Positions 19,333 to 29,255 of a stretch of DNA of 64,000 bases are shown here, in pieces (the stretch's first letter is position 1; every line of letters starts with the position of its first letter). Source of the DNA: Ferrovibrio sp. (GTDB lineage: Bacteria; Pseudomonadota; Alphaproteobacteria; Ferrovibrionales; Ferrovibrionaceae); the NCBI RefSeq assembly GCF_029255545.1, contig NZ_JANLJJ010000079.1, positions 1-64,000 of the forward strand, in the 5' to 3' direction. A program made the position numbers and the translations under genes. The notes under the pieces were generated by a model, which saw only the letters and a list, made by a program, of their open reading frames with translations, did no database searches and was not told the DNA's origin.

Positions 19333-20460
19333 TCAGTGGCCGACAATCGCCTGCACTATACGGGCCTGGTCTTCCTCGGTGAGATAGGGATGCATGGGGA
19401 TGCTTATCACTTCCATCGCAAGCTGTTCCGAAACCGGCACCCCCGCTGGAGAGACCGGATAGTTGCGATATCCGGTCTGCCGGTTCAGCGGAATGGGATA
19501 ATAAACGTTGGTGGGAATGCCTGCCGCCTGGCATGCATTTCTGATGGCATCCCGCTCCGGCGAACGCAGGGTGTAGAGTGCCCATGCCGAGCGCCGCCCT
19601 GCCGGCACGACCGGACGGATAACCTTGCCGGCATGCGGGCGCAACAGGGCGTCGTACCGGGCCGCCACTGTTTCGCGCAACTCCAGCTCATCGGCAAAGA
19701 TCGTCAGTTTTTCCAGCAGGATTGCCGCCTGGATCGTGTCAAGTCGGCTGTTCATGCCGATCCGTATGTTGTCGTATTTGTCCTGTCCCTTGCCATGAAA
19801 ACGCAAAGAGCGCAGCAGGTCTGCGCGCGGCGCCGCATTCGTGAAGATCGCGCCGCCGTCGCCATAGCAGCCGAGCGGCTTGGACGGGAAAAAACTGGTG
19901 GTGGTGTAATCGGCAAGGCTGCCGACCATGTGGTTCTGGTAACGCCCGCCGAAACTCTGGGCGGCATCGGCGACGAGAACAAGGCCATGATGGCTGGCGG
20001 TCGCCGTCAGCCTGGCATAATCGGCCGGCAGGCCAAACAGATCGACGGCAATGATCGCGCGTGGCCGCAATCCGCGGCTGCGCGCGTCGGAAACGGCGCC
20101 GTCGATATGATCTGGATTGATGGCAAAGTCGTCGGCATTGACATCGATAAAGTATGGGGTTGCCCCCAGCTGGGCTGCCGCTTCTGCCGTGGCAACAAAA
20201 GTGAAGGCGGGCATGAAAACCGCGTCTCCGGGCCCGATATTCTCCGCCATCAGAACCAGCGAGATGGCATCGGTTCCATTGCCGCAGCTGACGGTATGGT
20301 CGGCGCCGCAGAATTGCGCCAGCTTCTGCTCCAGAAGCCCGACTTCCGGCCCAAGGATGAAGTGCCCATGGTCAACGACGCGACGCATCGCGGTGTCGAT
20401 CGAGTCACCCAAGCGTTTCCGCTGAGCCTGGAGATCAATGAATGCAAGTGGAGATGCCAT
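19333..20460 (-). CDS. wbpE: DegT/DnrJ/EryC1 aminotransferase (WbpE-like)
   Basis: FIDLQAQRKRLGDSIDTAMRRVVDHGHFILGPEV, VLVADAAQSFGG, SFFPSKPLGCYGDGGAIFTN. Start at 20460. Confidence 0.9.
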   Translation of the reverse strand: MASPLAFIDLQAQRKRLGDSIDTAMRRVVDHGHFILGPEVGLLEQKLAQFCGADHTVSCGNGTDAISLVLMAENIGPGDAVFMPAFTFVATAEAAAQLGATPYFIDVNADDFAINPDHIDGAVSDARSRGLRPRAIIAVDLFGLPADYARLTATASHHGLVLVADAAQSFGGRYQNHMVGSLADYTTTSFFPSKPLGCYGDGGAIFTNAAPRADLLRSLRFHGKGQDKYDNIRIGMNSRLDTIQAAILLEKLTIFADELELRETVAARYDALLRPHAGKVIRPVVPAGRRSAWALYTLRSPERDAIRNACQAAGIPTNVYYPIPLNRQTGYRNYPVSPAGVPVSEQLAMEVISIPMHPYLTEEDQARIVQAIVGH

Positions 20461-21818
20461 CAGGATACTTCTTCGAGCCGGTCGTCGTGGGTGAGGCGAT
20501 ACTGTCGGCCTTCGATGGGGCAAATAAGGTCGGGTCCCAGCCTGCCGCCGGCATGGGATACCCAACCGATCCGTCGTGCCGGCACGCCGGCCATCAGGGC
20601 GAAATCCGGTACGTCACCGGTGATTACGGCGCCCGCCGCGATAAAGCAATAACGTCCCAGGGTGTGGCCGCAGACGATCGTTGCGTTGGCGCCGATCGTC
20701 GCGCCCTGCCTGACGAGCGTGGGCCTGTATTCGCTCTTTCGTTCGATCTCGGCGCGCGGATTGTTGACGTTGGTAAATACGCAGGATGGGCCGCAGAACA
20801 CGCCAGATTCGAGTGTGACGCCCTTGTAGAGGGACACATTGTTCTGAATCCTGCAGCGATCGCCAACGTCGACATCGGGGCCAATAACCACATTCTGACC
20901 GATGTTGACCGAGCGCCCAATACGGACACCGGGAAGAATATGGCTGAAATGCCATATCTTCGTGCCCTCGCCTATCGAAACGCCATCGTCGATGACGGAG
21001 GAGGCATGAACGAATACATTTGCCGTGCGCCAATATTCTCCAGTCGGAGAGGCCGGCCGGCCCGTTGCAACCGAAGCAGCCAGGGCAATTACTGTCCGCA
21101 GCAGCTCCGCGCCGATTCCCTTGTGCCCGTCGAGGACAGCATGCACAGTCGCCAGCGGCCCGCCCGATTGTTTGAGCGACAGGGTTTCCGGGCCTGCGCC
21201 ATGGAGCTCAAGCGTGGCGCAATGCCCGTCCCAGACGACCCGGCCGTGCTCGCCGATGACAGCCAGCCTTTCGCTGGGATGTCCGATGCCGGCCAGAAGC
21301 TGGGCCTGCAGATCAGGGAACAGCAGACCGGCGGAGATTACCGTAGCCTGAGCGGCATCGGCCTGAGCGGTCACCTCGTCAGGCGATGCTCCGGCCAGCG
21401 CCATCAAAGCGGCAAGACCGTCTGTCAGCGGCTCCCAGATCACGGAGGCGGGCCTGAACCATTCGATCTGGATTACGCGTATTCTGCCAAGGCGTCCGGA
21501 TGCGATCGCCGCGGCGAGGCTGCGTGTCCCGGTGCTGGCGGTTGATGCGGGCAGCCAAACAAGCCTGCCGCCCCTGCCCGTGACGTCACGGTCAAACCCG
21601 ACGGCTTCGGCGGGTGCGAGACGGCTTGATCCCAGGCAGGCTATGGCCTGTCCGGCCTTCAGTTTCGGGATGGTCGCCTGCCGGTGTCCGGCAGACAGGT
21701 GGCCCAGCAGGATGATGCCGGCGGCTTCCCGGGAGGCCTGGGCCAGGCCAGCCTCGTGCAGGGCCTGTTCGGCCTCGACATCCGCGGCGTGAATGGCCGT
21801 ATTCTGCTGCTTGTTCAT
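20460..21818 (-). CDS. wbpD: fusion: degenerate Gfo/Idh/MocA-like N-terminus + WbpD-like left-handed beta-helix N-acetyltransferase
   Basis: C-terminal [31 protein letters not shown]...[51 protein letters not shown] is WbpD-like; N-terminal ~250 aa lacks an evident GxGxxG. Confidence 0.8.
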   Translation of the reverse strand: MNKQQNTAIHAADVEAEQALHEAGLAQASREAAGIILLGHLSAGHRQATIPKLKAGQAIACLGSSRLAPAEAVGFDRDVTGRGGRLVWLPASTASTGTRSLAAAIASGRLGRIRVIQIEWFRPASVIWEPLTDGLAALMALAGASPDEVTAQADAAQATVISAGLLFPDLQAQLLAGIGHPSERLAVIGEHGRVVWDGHCATLELHGAGPETLSLKQSGGPLATVHAVLDGHKGIGAELLRTVIALAASVATGRPASPTGEYWRTANVFVHASSVIDDGVSIGEGTKIWHFSHILPGVRIGRSVNIGQNVVIGPDVDVGDRCRIQNNVSLYKGVTLESGVFCGPSCVFTNVNNPRAEIERKSEYRPTLVRQGATIGANATIVCGHTLGRYCFIAAGAVITGDVPDFALMAGVPARRIGWVSHAGGRLGPDLICPIEGRQYRLTHDDRLEEVS

Positions 21819-21862
21819 CAGAGAATGTCTATCTCAGCCGGGGCAAAAGGGCAAAAGGATAC

Positions 21863-21888
21863 CATCCGGCCGGCATGCCGGCCGGATG
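21863..21888. repeat. perfect 26-bp palindrome
   Basis: catccggccggcatgccggccggatg equals its own reverse complement; in the divergent wbpD-like/wbpB-like intergenic region. Confidence 0.9.
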
Positions 21889-22074
21889 TGTCAGGCTTTG
21901 CGGAACAGGGCCTGGAAAAACGCCCGGCAGTCTTGAGGTGACGGGGCGAACCGAATTATTGTGGTCGCCGTATCGACGGGTGGCGATACGACGCGGCGCG
22001 CCGCCCAACCGCTCCAATGCAGGCCAGGCAAAGCGCATGGGCTGAGGGCGACGGCCACAATCCGGGAATGTTAA

Positions 22075-23025
22075 ATGAAGCAGTTTGCGATGATTGGTGC
22101 GGCGGGATACATCGCTCCGCGGCACATGAAAGCGATCAAGGACACGGGCGGCCGCCTGATCGCGGCGCTGGATCCAAATGACAGCGTCGGCATACTGGAC
22201 AGCTATTTTCCCGATGCTGACTTTTTTATCGAGTTCGAGAGATTTGACCGCCATATCGACAAACTGCGCCGACGCGGAACCGCAGTCGATTATGTTGCGA
22301 TTTGCTCCCCGAACTATCTGCACGATGCCCATATCCGTTTCGCCCTCCGGAATCAGGCCGACGCGATCTGTGAAAAGCCGCTGGTCCTCAATCCATGGAA
22401 TATTGATGCGCTTGCCGAGATCGAGAAGGAAGGCCAGGGGAAAATCTATAATATCCTGCAGCTGCGGTTGCATCCCGTTATAGAACAACTCAGGCAGGCG
22501 GTGGCAGCCGGGCCGAAAGACAAGATATTTGACGTCGATCTGACCTATATAACCGCCCGGGGGCACTGGTATCACACGAGCTGGAAGGGCGATGTCTCAA
22601 AATCGGGCGGCGTAGCAACCAACATAGGCGTACATTTTTTCGACATGCTGCACTGGGTTTTCGGTGCGCGGAAAAGCATGGTTGTCCACCACCACCGGCC
22701 CGATGCGGCGGTCGGTTATCTGGAATATGAAAGGGCGCGCGTGCGCTGGTTTCTTTCCATTAATGCGGGCCACCTGCCGCCTGCCGCCCGCGATGCGGGC
22801 AAGCGCACGTATCGTTCCATACAGATCGATGGCCAGGAGCTGGAATTCTCGGAAGGCTTCACCGATCTGCATACCGCTAGCTATGAAGCCATTTTCAGGG
22901 GCAACGGTTTCGGGCTGGAGGATGCGCGCCCCAGCATCGAGGCGGTTTATGAAATTCGCCAGGCCACTCCGGCGGGCATTCGTGGAGATTGTCATCCTCT
23001 GGCTCTGCAACTGCGCGACAGCTAG
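22075..23025 (+). CDS. wbpB: UDP-GlcNAcA 3-dehydrogenase, Gfo/Idh family (WbpB/WlbA-like)
   Basis: MKQFAMIGAAGYIAPRHMKAIKDTGG, CSPNYLHDAHI, CEKPLV, DLTYITARGHWYHTSWKGD, GVATNIGVHFFDMLH. Confidence 0.9.
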   Translation: MKQFAMIGAAGYIAPRHMKAIKDTGGRLIAALDPNDSVGILDSYFPDADFFIEFERFDRHIDKLRRRGTAVDYVAICSPNYLHDAHIRFALRNQADAICEKPLVLNPWNIDALAEIEKEGQGKIYNILQLRLHPVIEQLRQAVAAGPKDKIFDVDLTYITARGHWYHTSWKGDVSKSGGVATNIGVHFFDMLHWVFGARKSMVVHHHRPDAAVGYLEYERARVRWFLSINAGHLPPAARDAGKRTYRSIQIDGQELEFSEGFTDLHTASYEAIFRGNGFGLEDARPSIEAVYEIRQATPAGIRGDCHPLALQLRDS

Positions 23026-23039
23026 AGTGCCGTTGCGGG

Positions 23040-23738
23040 CTATTTTTCGAAGACGTAGGTTTCTGTTTCCAGATCCCATGCGGCAGGCTTGCGTTGCCTG
23101 ACATATTCCCGCAGGCCGTCATCCGGTAAATCCGTGTTGCCGATCACGTCGACGCGACGAAAACCAACCAGCTGTCCGATATTGGTCATGTATTCCCTGT
23201 CGTACAGCCAGCGATGGCCAAAAGCGCGCATGGTGATGTTTATTTGCTGTCCTGCGGTGTGGAAGGGCTCGCTGCTGAACCGCGCGCCGCGGCCCAGAAG
23301 GGTTTCTCTGGCCGCCTGATCGGAGCCGTACAGAACGGAAATGATTTTTCCCAGCGATGGCGTGGCCATGATATTCAGGCCGCCTGGTTTGAGCACGCGC
23401 ATGGATTCCACCAGGAACTCGCGGAATTGCAGGCGGTGCAGGTGTTCGACCACGTGCGAGGAATAAAGGAGATCGATCGAGGCATCGGGGAACGGCAGCG
23501 GCGCCGATATGTCGATGGGGATCTCTCCGCAGACCTGGGAATTCAGGAATCCTGGCGTGTTGTGTGTTGCCCCTAAGTGAACTTTCACAACTGCGTTGCT
23601 GGCCAGATAACGGGCTATTGCGCGACTGCGTATGAAATGGCCGTGCCGGAGCCAGGATTTCCAGGTTTGCAACCGGAACCCGACGAGGGCCCGCAGGCCA
23701 CGGTAAAGATACTCCGACTCGGAATGGGCGTTGATCAT
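23040..23738 (-). CDS. class I SAM-dependent methyltransferase
   Basis: Degenerate motif I then LPFPDASIDLLYSSHVVEHL...MRVLKPGG. Confidence 0.75.
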   Translation of the reverse strand: MINAHSESEYLYRGLRALVGFRLQTWKSWLRHGHFIRSRAIARYLASNAVVKVHLGATHNTPGFLNSQVCGEIPIDISAPLPFPDASIDLLYSSHVVEHLHRLQFREFLVESMRVLKPGGLNIMATPSLGKIISVLYGSDQAARETLLGRGARFSSEPFHTAGQQINITMRAFGHRWLYDREYMTNIGQLVGFRRVDVIGNTDLPDDGLREYVRQRKPAAWDLETETYVFEK

Positions 23739-23770
23739 CGCAATTCTATTCCCTTATCGCTGGGCGCCGA

Positions 23771-24883
23771 TCAGGTGCGGGCGCCGCGCATGTCGGCCCG
23801 GACAATGGCCGTAAAATATTGCGCGAAAATGTCTGCGCTTTCCGGGCCGGCGACATGGCGGCGGTAGCATTCCTGTCCGTTCCGGGCGATTTCAACGGCA
23901 CGCCCCGGGGAGTCCAGTATTTCGTCGATTATTGCCTTGAGGTCGCTCAGGTCCCATCGATGACTGAACATGGTCTGGCCGGCCTCGAACAGGGCCGGCC
24001 AGGTTTCAACGTGGCTCATATCGGGTTTCAGCAGCGTTGCGCCAGCAAGAAACACCTCGAAATCCTTCAGGGTGATCTCGCCAAGGCCGAAGGGAGACAC
24101 GACAACCCGGCTTTGCGCCAGCTCTCCGAGATAGGCGCGGCGAGACAGCTTGCTGGTTTCCATGTATGACTTCAAAAGTTCGCGAATCCGCTCACGCTGC
24201 CAGCGCACCGTTGCGCGCTCATAGGAAATACCCATGCGGCAGGACACCGGGATGCTTCGCGCGGCATCCGGCCTGGCCCATCCGCCGGGCGCTCTCAGCA
24301 GCGATGCAAGCGGCAGGTGATTATACAATGCCATGCGGAAGGGGCCGGCCAGGGAGTAGTCGGCCAGACCGGAATTCCAGGAGACGCGAAGTTTGGATAA
24401 CAGCGCCGTGTCCCTGACCTGCGCTTCTGAGCCAACCGGATTGTCGTCGGTGACGCCAGCGGTGCTATGGTAGAAGTCGGTGTAAAGCCGACGGCCATAT
24501 AGCGGGCGGGCGTACAGAGATCGATCCCGCAACAACTGGGATTTGAAATAAGCATCGACGGAAGGCAGCGCCCCATCGATGAGCCAGCTTGCACTGTCGC
24601 CGATGTCAAAAAAGAAGAACCGCCCCGTTTTTTCACGGAATGAGGCGAAAAGATCCATGGTGCGCTGTTTCTCCGCGCCCCAGGCATTCCGGAAGAATTT
24701 GCTGTCGAATATCAGGGTGTCGCAATCGCCCAGCTCCGGAGCAATCGAGGCAAAGAATCGGATATGCACGCCATAATTCTCGATAGCCGTCCTGAATCGC
24801 ACCAGGGGATAAAGGAAAGCGCGCCCGTTCGGCGTCGAGAAGCCGGGCGTCAGGATATGGACCGTGGTTTTGCCTGCCATCAT
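23771..24883 (-). CDS. putative glycosyltransferase (GT-B-like)
   Basis: C-terminal SRVVVSPFGLGEITLKDFEVFLAGATLLKPDMSHVETWP resembles GT-B C-terminal domains. Confidence 0.6.
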   Translation of the reverse strand: MMAGKTTVHILTPGFSTPNGRAFLYPLVRFRTAIENYGVHIRFFASIAPELGDCDTLIFDSKFFRNAWGAEKQRTMDLFASFREKTGRFFFFDIGDSASWLIDGALPSVDAYFKSQLLRDRSLYARPLYGRRLYTDFYHSTAGVTDDNPVGSEAQVRDTALLSKLRVSWNSGLADYSLAGPFRMALYNHLPLASLLRAPGGWARPDAARSIPVSCRMGISYERATVRWQRERIRELLKSYMETSKLSRRAYLGELAQSRVVVSPFGLGEITLKDFEVFLAGATLLKPDMSHVETWPALFEAGQTMFSHRWDLSDLKAIIDEILDSPGRAVEIARNGQECYRRHVAGPESADIFAQYFTAIVRADMRGART

Positions 24884-24914
24884 ATGCAGGTAGCTACAAT
24901 GGCAGCAGGATTGA

Positions 24915-26747
24915 TCACCGGCTCGCCCCCGTCACCGGATTGGCCACGCTGCGTAACCAGGTTTCGATATTGATCATGTGGACGAGAATGCGGGCCACGG
25001 AGCGGTCGCCGCCGCGGAAGCTGTCCACCATGCGGCGAATGGCGACCCGATCCCCATATCCAGGCAATCTGGCATTGGGCTCCGTAAGCAGCTCCAGATA
25101 GCGTCCGAGGCCGGTGGGAACGGCCAGCCACTCGGCCAGTGGTATCGTCAGGGCGACTTTGCGCCTGTGGACGAACGAAGATGAGAAGAATTTCTCCGCC
25201 AGCCCCTTGAGCAGCGGCTTGGTTCGCCCACCGGGCACGCGCAAATGGTGGGGAATGCTGTTCATGGCCTGGAACAGGGGCGCATGCGCAAACGGCACCC
25301 TGGCTTCGACAGAGGCCGCCATGGCCATCTTGTCCTGCCGGAGCAGCAGGGATTCCAAGTATACCGTCTGGTCGACCGCCATCATGCGGTCGCGGAAATC
25401 CGGAAAGCGGGCGGCGATCTCCTCCCTGGCTCCGGCGGCAGGCGCCAGAGACGGGAAAAGCTCGGGAAGCTTCCAATAGTCCGAGAATACGCTGGAAAAA
25501 ATGGCAGGGTCGTGGTCCGAATAATGCTTGAGCCAGCCATAGCGCTTTAGCAGCGGCCACAGGCGCTCTGGAACGAGTTGCGCAAGGCGCCTGTAGCGTT
25601 GCAGGCTTTGCCACTGGGCATAACGCTCATAACCGCCGAAAGCCTCGTCGGCGCCCTCGCCGGTGAGAACGACTTTTGTGGTGTCGCGGATGCGATCGCA
25701 CAGCAGCATGAGAAGTATGCAGCCAAGGTGCGGGCTTGGCCCTTCCATATGAGACACCGCCCGCGGAAGCGCATCGGCGAACATCACACTGTCCACGGGC
25801 ATTTCATGATGAACCGTGCCTGCGGTCTCGATGACTTCGCGGCGATACGCCGATTCATCGTGTGGCGAATCCGGGAACCCTATGGCGAAACTATGCAGGG
25901 GGCGGGTGCGCCCTTTCGCCGCGAGGACGGTTACCAGGCTGGAATCGATGCCCCCCGACAGCTGGACGGCATAATCCACGTCGCTTGCCAGATGAGCGGC
26001 AACGGAAGATTCAACGGATTCCCGCACCATGTCTGCCGCAGCCTGCGGCGTGATCCGGTTGGTATGGCCTATGCTGTCGGTGATGTCGAAATAGCGCCGC
26101 TCGGCATAACCACTGCCATCCAGATTGAAGGTCACCACGGTGCCAGGAGGGATGCGATCGATATTTTCCAGATTGCTGAGGCGGCCCGCGGCGAAACGGT
26201 AGACCAGAAGTTCGGCCAATGCGATCCGGCAGGGGCCGCTGCGGACCAGCCTTTGCAGGGGCCGCATCTCGCTTGACAGGGCGATGAGGTTGCCTTGCCG
26301 GCTGATATACAGGGGCTTGATCCCCAGGGCATCGCGCGCCGCCGTAACCTTGCCGGTGGCATGGTCAACAATGACGAACGCAAACATCCCTTCGGCTTTT
26401 CCCAGCACGCCCTCGCCCCATTGCATGAAGCCATGCAGCAGGACCTCGGTGTCCCCATTGGTTTTGAACTGGTGGCCGGCAGTCTCCAGTTCGCTGCGCA
26501 GGGCGCGATAATTATAAATTTCGCCGTTGTATACCAGGGTATAACGCCCGGAATCGTCCGTCATCGGCTGGTCGGCAATGTGCCGGATGTCCAGAATGGA
26601 CAGGCGGCGGAATACCAGCGCCATGCCGGTTCTATCAACGATGCCTTCCGAATCTGGTCCGCGGTGACGCAGATCCTGCCCGATTGCCTGCAGGAGATCT
26701 TGCGGGAAGTCGCGGTCCCGCTCGAATAGTGCAGCAAAACCACACAT
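24915..26747 (-). CDS. asnB: asparagine synthase (glutamine-hydrolysing) family
   Basis: MCGFAALFERD (Cys2 nucleophile), DLRHRGPDSEG, QLSGGIDSSLVTVLA. Confidence 0.92.
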   Translation of the reverse strand: MCGFAALFERDRDFPQDLLQAIGQDLRHRGPDSEGIVDRTGMALVFRRLSILDIRHIADQPMTDDSGRYTLVYNGEIYNYRALRSELETAGHQFKTNGDTEVLLHGFMQWGEGVLGKAEGMFAFVIVDHATGKVTAARDALGIKPLYISRQGNLIALSSEMRPLQRLVRSGPCRIALAELLVYRFAAGRLSNLENIDRIPPGTVVTFNLDGSGYAERRYFDITDSIGHTNRITPQAAADMVRESVESSVAAHLASDVDYAVQLSGGIDSSLVTVLAAKGRTRPLHSFAIGFPDSPHDESAYRREVIETAGTVHHEMPVDSVMFADALPRAVSHMEGPSPHLGCILLMLLCDRIRDTTKVVLTGEGADEAFGGYERYAQWQSLQRYRRLAQLVPERLWPLLKRYGWLKHYSDHDPAIFSSVFSDYWKLPELFPSLAPAAGAREEIAARFPDFRDRMMAVDQTVYLESLLLRQDKMAMAASVEARVPFAHAPLFQAMNSIPHHLRVPGGRTKPLLKGLAEKFFSSSFVHRRKVALTIPLAEWLAVPTGLGRYLELLTEPNARLPGYGDRVAIRRMVDSFRGGDRSVARILVHMINIETWLRSVANPVTGASR

Positions 26748-27985
26748 TAATGGCCGCCTTTTCTGGTCAATTCTTGGTGGGCGGCGATCAGTCTGCCGTA
26801 GAGAGCGATATATTGATCAACAATGGCGTCCCATGAAAAATCATCGGCGCGCCGGCGTGCGGCCTTTGAGAGTAAATCGCGCAATGCGGGAGAGCCGGCG
26901 ACATTCAGGATAGCCTCGGATAGGGCGCCCACATCGCCGACAGGAACCACAATGCCATCTTGCTCGGCGCGGACGACATCGCGGCAGCCGGGCGCGTCAG
27001 TGGTAATCACCGGCAATCCGGCGGCCATTGCCTCGACCAGTACGATTCCAAATGTCTCGATCCGTGACGGCAGGACGAAGACATCTGCTGACTTATAGAT
27101 ATCGATCAGCCTATCTGACGGCAGCAGCAGGGCATCGGCGCCTTGTGCCGGGCTGGCCGGAGGCTCGATGAGGTGTATCCGTTTGCGGGCAGTCTCACGG
27201 CTGATCCTGGACGCAAGCTCAGTGACGCCCTTTCCAACAAAGACCGCGGCGATATCGGCTCCGGCATCTATTCCCCGTTCGACGGCCTGCAGAAGGATAT
27301 CAAAATCCTTCTTCGGATGATTCCTGCCAACGCATAACAGCAGGGTTGTGTCCGGTGCGATGCCCAGGCCGTTCCGGATCGCGGCGCGGTTGACGCCGCG
27401 CTGGAAACGGGCGACGTCGACGCCATTCGGAATGCGGGCGATAATGGCTTCTTTCGCGCCAATGGCGGAATACTCGCGCGCGACGCTTTCAGTAATGGCC
27501 ACCAGGCAATCCGCCCTGGGCAACCATTGCCGCACCTGCCGATCAACCTCTGGGTTAAGGCGCATGCCGTAGCCGATATCCGGGTCGACCTGGATGTCCT
27601 CGCCGGTGCAGCGCACGAGATGCGGGATGGCCTGTCGCGTGCGGGCGTAGCGGACCAGATTGACGCCAACCGGGTAGCCGATGGTCGCGTGCCAGATATC
27701 GAAACGGTGACGGCGCTGCAGATGTGTGAGAAATGCATCGAACAGGGCGTGACCGATTGACGGGGCATGGCGCATCATCCCCCAGATCTTCGGGGGAAAT
27801 GAAACAACCGGATAAGGCAGGTTCCAGTTGGCGCGACGGAGCATGGCAAGATGAGGTGCCGGCGCAATCACGGTCGGATTATGTCCGCGGGCCATGAGCC
27901 GGATCGCGATATTGTGCAATCCGACCTCCGCGCCGCCCAGACTGGGCAGGAAACTGGAAATCGGGAGGGCGATGTTAAGGGGCAT
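26747..27985 (-). CDS. glycosyltransferase family 4
   Basis: SLGGAEVGLHNIAIRLMARGH...LLCVGRNHPKKDFDIL...LPSRIETFGIVLVEAMAAGLPVI. Start 27985. Confidence 0.9.
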   Translation of the reverse strand: MPLNIALPISSFLPSLGGAEVGLHNIAIRLMARGHNPTVIAPAPHLAMLRRANWNLPYPVVSFPPKIWGMMRHAPSIGHALFDAFLTHLQRRHRFDIWHATIGYPVGVNLVRYARTRQAIPHLVRCTGEDIQVDPDIGYGMRLNPEVDRQVRQWLPRADCLVAITESVAREYSAIGAKEAIIARIPNGVDVARFQRGVNRAAIRNGLGIAPDTTLLLCVGRNHPKKDFDILLQAVERGIDAGADIAAVFVGKGVTELASRISRETARKRIHLIEPPASPAQGADALLLPSDRLIDIYKSADVFVLPSRIETFGIVLVEAMAAGLPVITTDAPGCRDVVRAEQDGIVVPVGDVGALSEAILNVAGSPALRDLLSKAARRRADDFSWDAIVDQYIALYGRLIAAHQELTRKGGH

Positions 27986-27989
27986 GTCT

Positions 27990-29255
27990 TTACGGGGCTG
28001 TCGTCGGGACTTTGCCGCCGGTGGCAATCGTTTCCAGCAATGACAGTTCCGCAGCTATCCGGTCAGACCAGGACGGTATGAAGCCGGCGGCCGCGGCGCG
28101 AATCTGCCCGGCCATTTCACGACGACGCTCTGGTGCATCAGACAATTCCATGATCACCTGTGCAAGCGCGGGCACCTCGCGCTCGATCGGAATTCGCACC
28201 GCGGCCCCAGGCGGAATAAGGTTCCAGGTTCCGACATCAATCTTTCTGTCGAGCTGGGCGTCCAGCGCAACGAAGCAGTTGCCACCTGAGATGACCTCCA
28301 GGTTCGCATTGCTGAGCTGTCCGAGCCGGTTGAGCGATACGTATATGTCGGCCTGTCTGTGCGCGTCTCGGATCTGCGCATGAGGTAGCCGGTCGATGAA
28401 GGTGAATCGTTCTTGCGCGCCTGTGGCTTCAATCCGGCGCAGCAGCTTGTCGCGCTGGCTGCCCGTCCCAATGATGACGCCATGGATGCGGGTGGCATAA
28501 TCATCCGGAAGCGACAGCAAGGCTTCAACAAACGGTTCGCAGCCCTTGTTCCATTCGAGTCTGCCGATAAACAGAACCACCGTTCTGCCTTCTGGGATCG
28601 GCAAGGGGGGCCGGGTTGGCGCCGGCGCAAGGAGGTCGACGCCATTCAGCATCATCCGACGGGGAGTGGCTGGGGCAAGTGCCTTGTCCATCCAGAATTC
28701 GCCGCCGCTGCCATCCTGCGTGCATAGGGCCATGGCAAACGGCGCCTTAAACGCCCAGCGTTCCAGTTGGGCGACAACACCGCGGCCGGACAGGGTGTCC
28801 CACATCGAGGGATAGACACCCATCACCCGCAACACAACCTTGGCGCCGAAGAAGCGGGCGAGTATGGCTCCGATCAGGGCATGGGCCCGGTCAACATAGA
28901 CGATGTCGGGAGCGAAAGTCCGGAAATGCCACCATATCCAGAACAGATGCCGGAGGCTGGTGAGAATGCCGCGCAGGCGCCCAAGCCAGACAGGAAACCT
29001 GCTCTCCCCGGCAAGGACATGCAGCGGTTTCGGAAAGCCTTCCAGTTCAACGCATTTGTCCTGCGACGTATTCCAGGCCGTGGCATAATCCCGTCCTATG
29101 CCCCGGGTCGCCAACAGAAACCGGCTGTCATGCGGCGGACGGGCCAGAGCCTCCATGACCTTGTAAATTGTCGGAACGCCGGTCGGGGCCCATTTTCCTG
29201 CCAGCAGTGAGGTCTCAAGTCCGGTAAAGACACGGCAAATATACAGGACTTTCAC
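27990..29255 (-). CDS. glycosyltransferase family 4
   Basis: VVLFIGRLEWNKGCEPFVEALL; GT-B layout. Confidence 0.82.
   Translation of the reverse strand: MKVLYICRVFTGLETSLLAGKWAPTGVPTIYKVMEALARPPHDSRFLLATRGIGRDYATAWNTSQDKCVELEGFPKPLHVLAGESRFPVWLGRLRGILTSLRHLFWIWWHFRTFAPDIVYVDRAHALIGAILARFFGAKVVLRVMGVYPSMWDTLSGRGVVAQLERWAFKAPFAMALCTQDGSGGEFWMDKALAPATPRRMMLNGVDLLAPAPTRPPLPIPEGRTVVLFIGRLEWNKGCEPFVEALLSLPDDYATRIHGVIIGTGSQRDKLLRRIEATGAQERFTFIDRLPHAQIRDAHRQADIYVSLNRLGQLSNANLEVISGGNCFVALDAQLDRKIDVGTWNLIPPGAAVRIPIEREVPALAQVIMELSDAPERRREMAGQIRAAAAGFIPSWSDRIAAELSLLETIATGGKVPTTAP

Noticed and set aside
19274-19585. N-terminal extension of the 2-epimerase ORF
   Set aside because: The conserved start MKIATIVGARPQFVKA is at 19273; the upstream part overlaps the intergenic region and looks non-coding.
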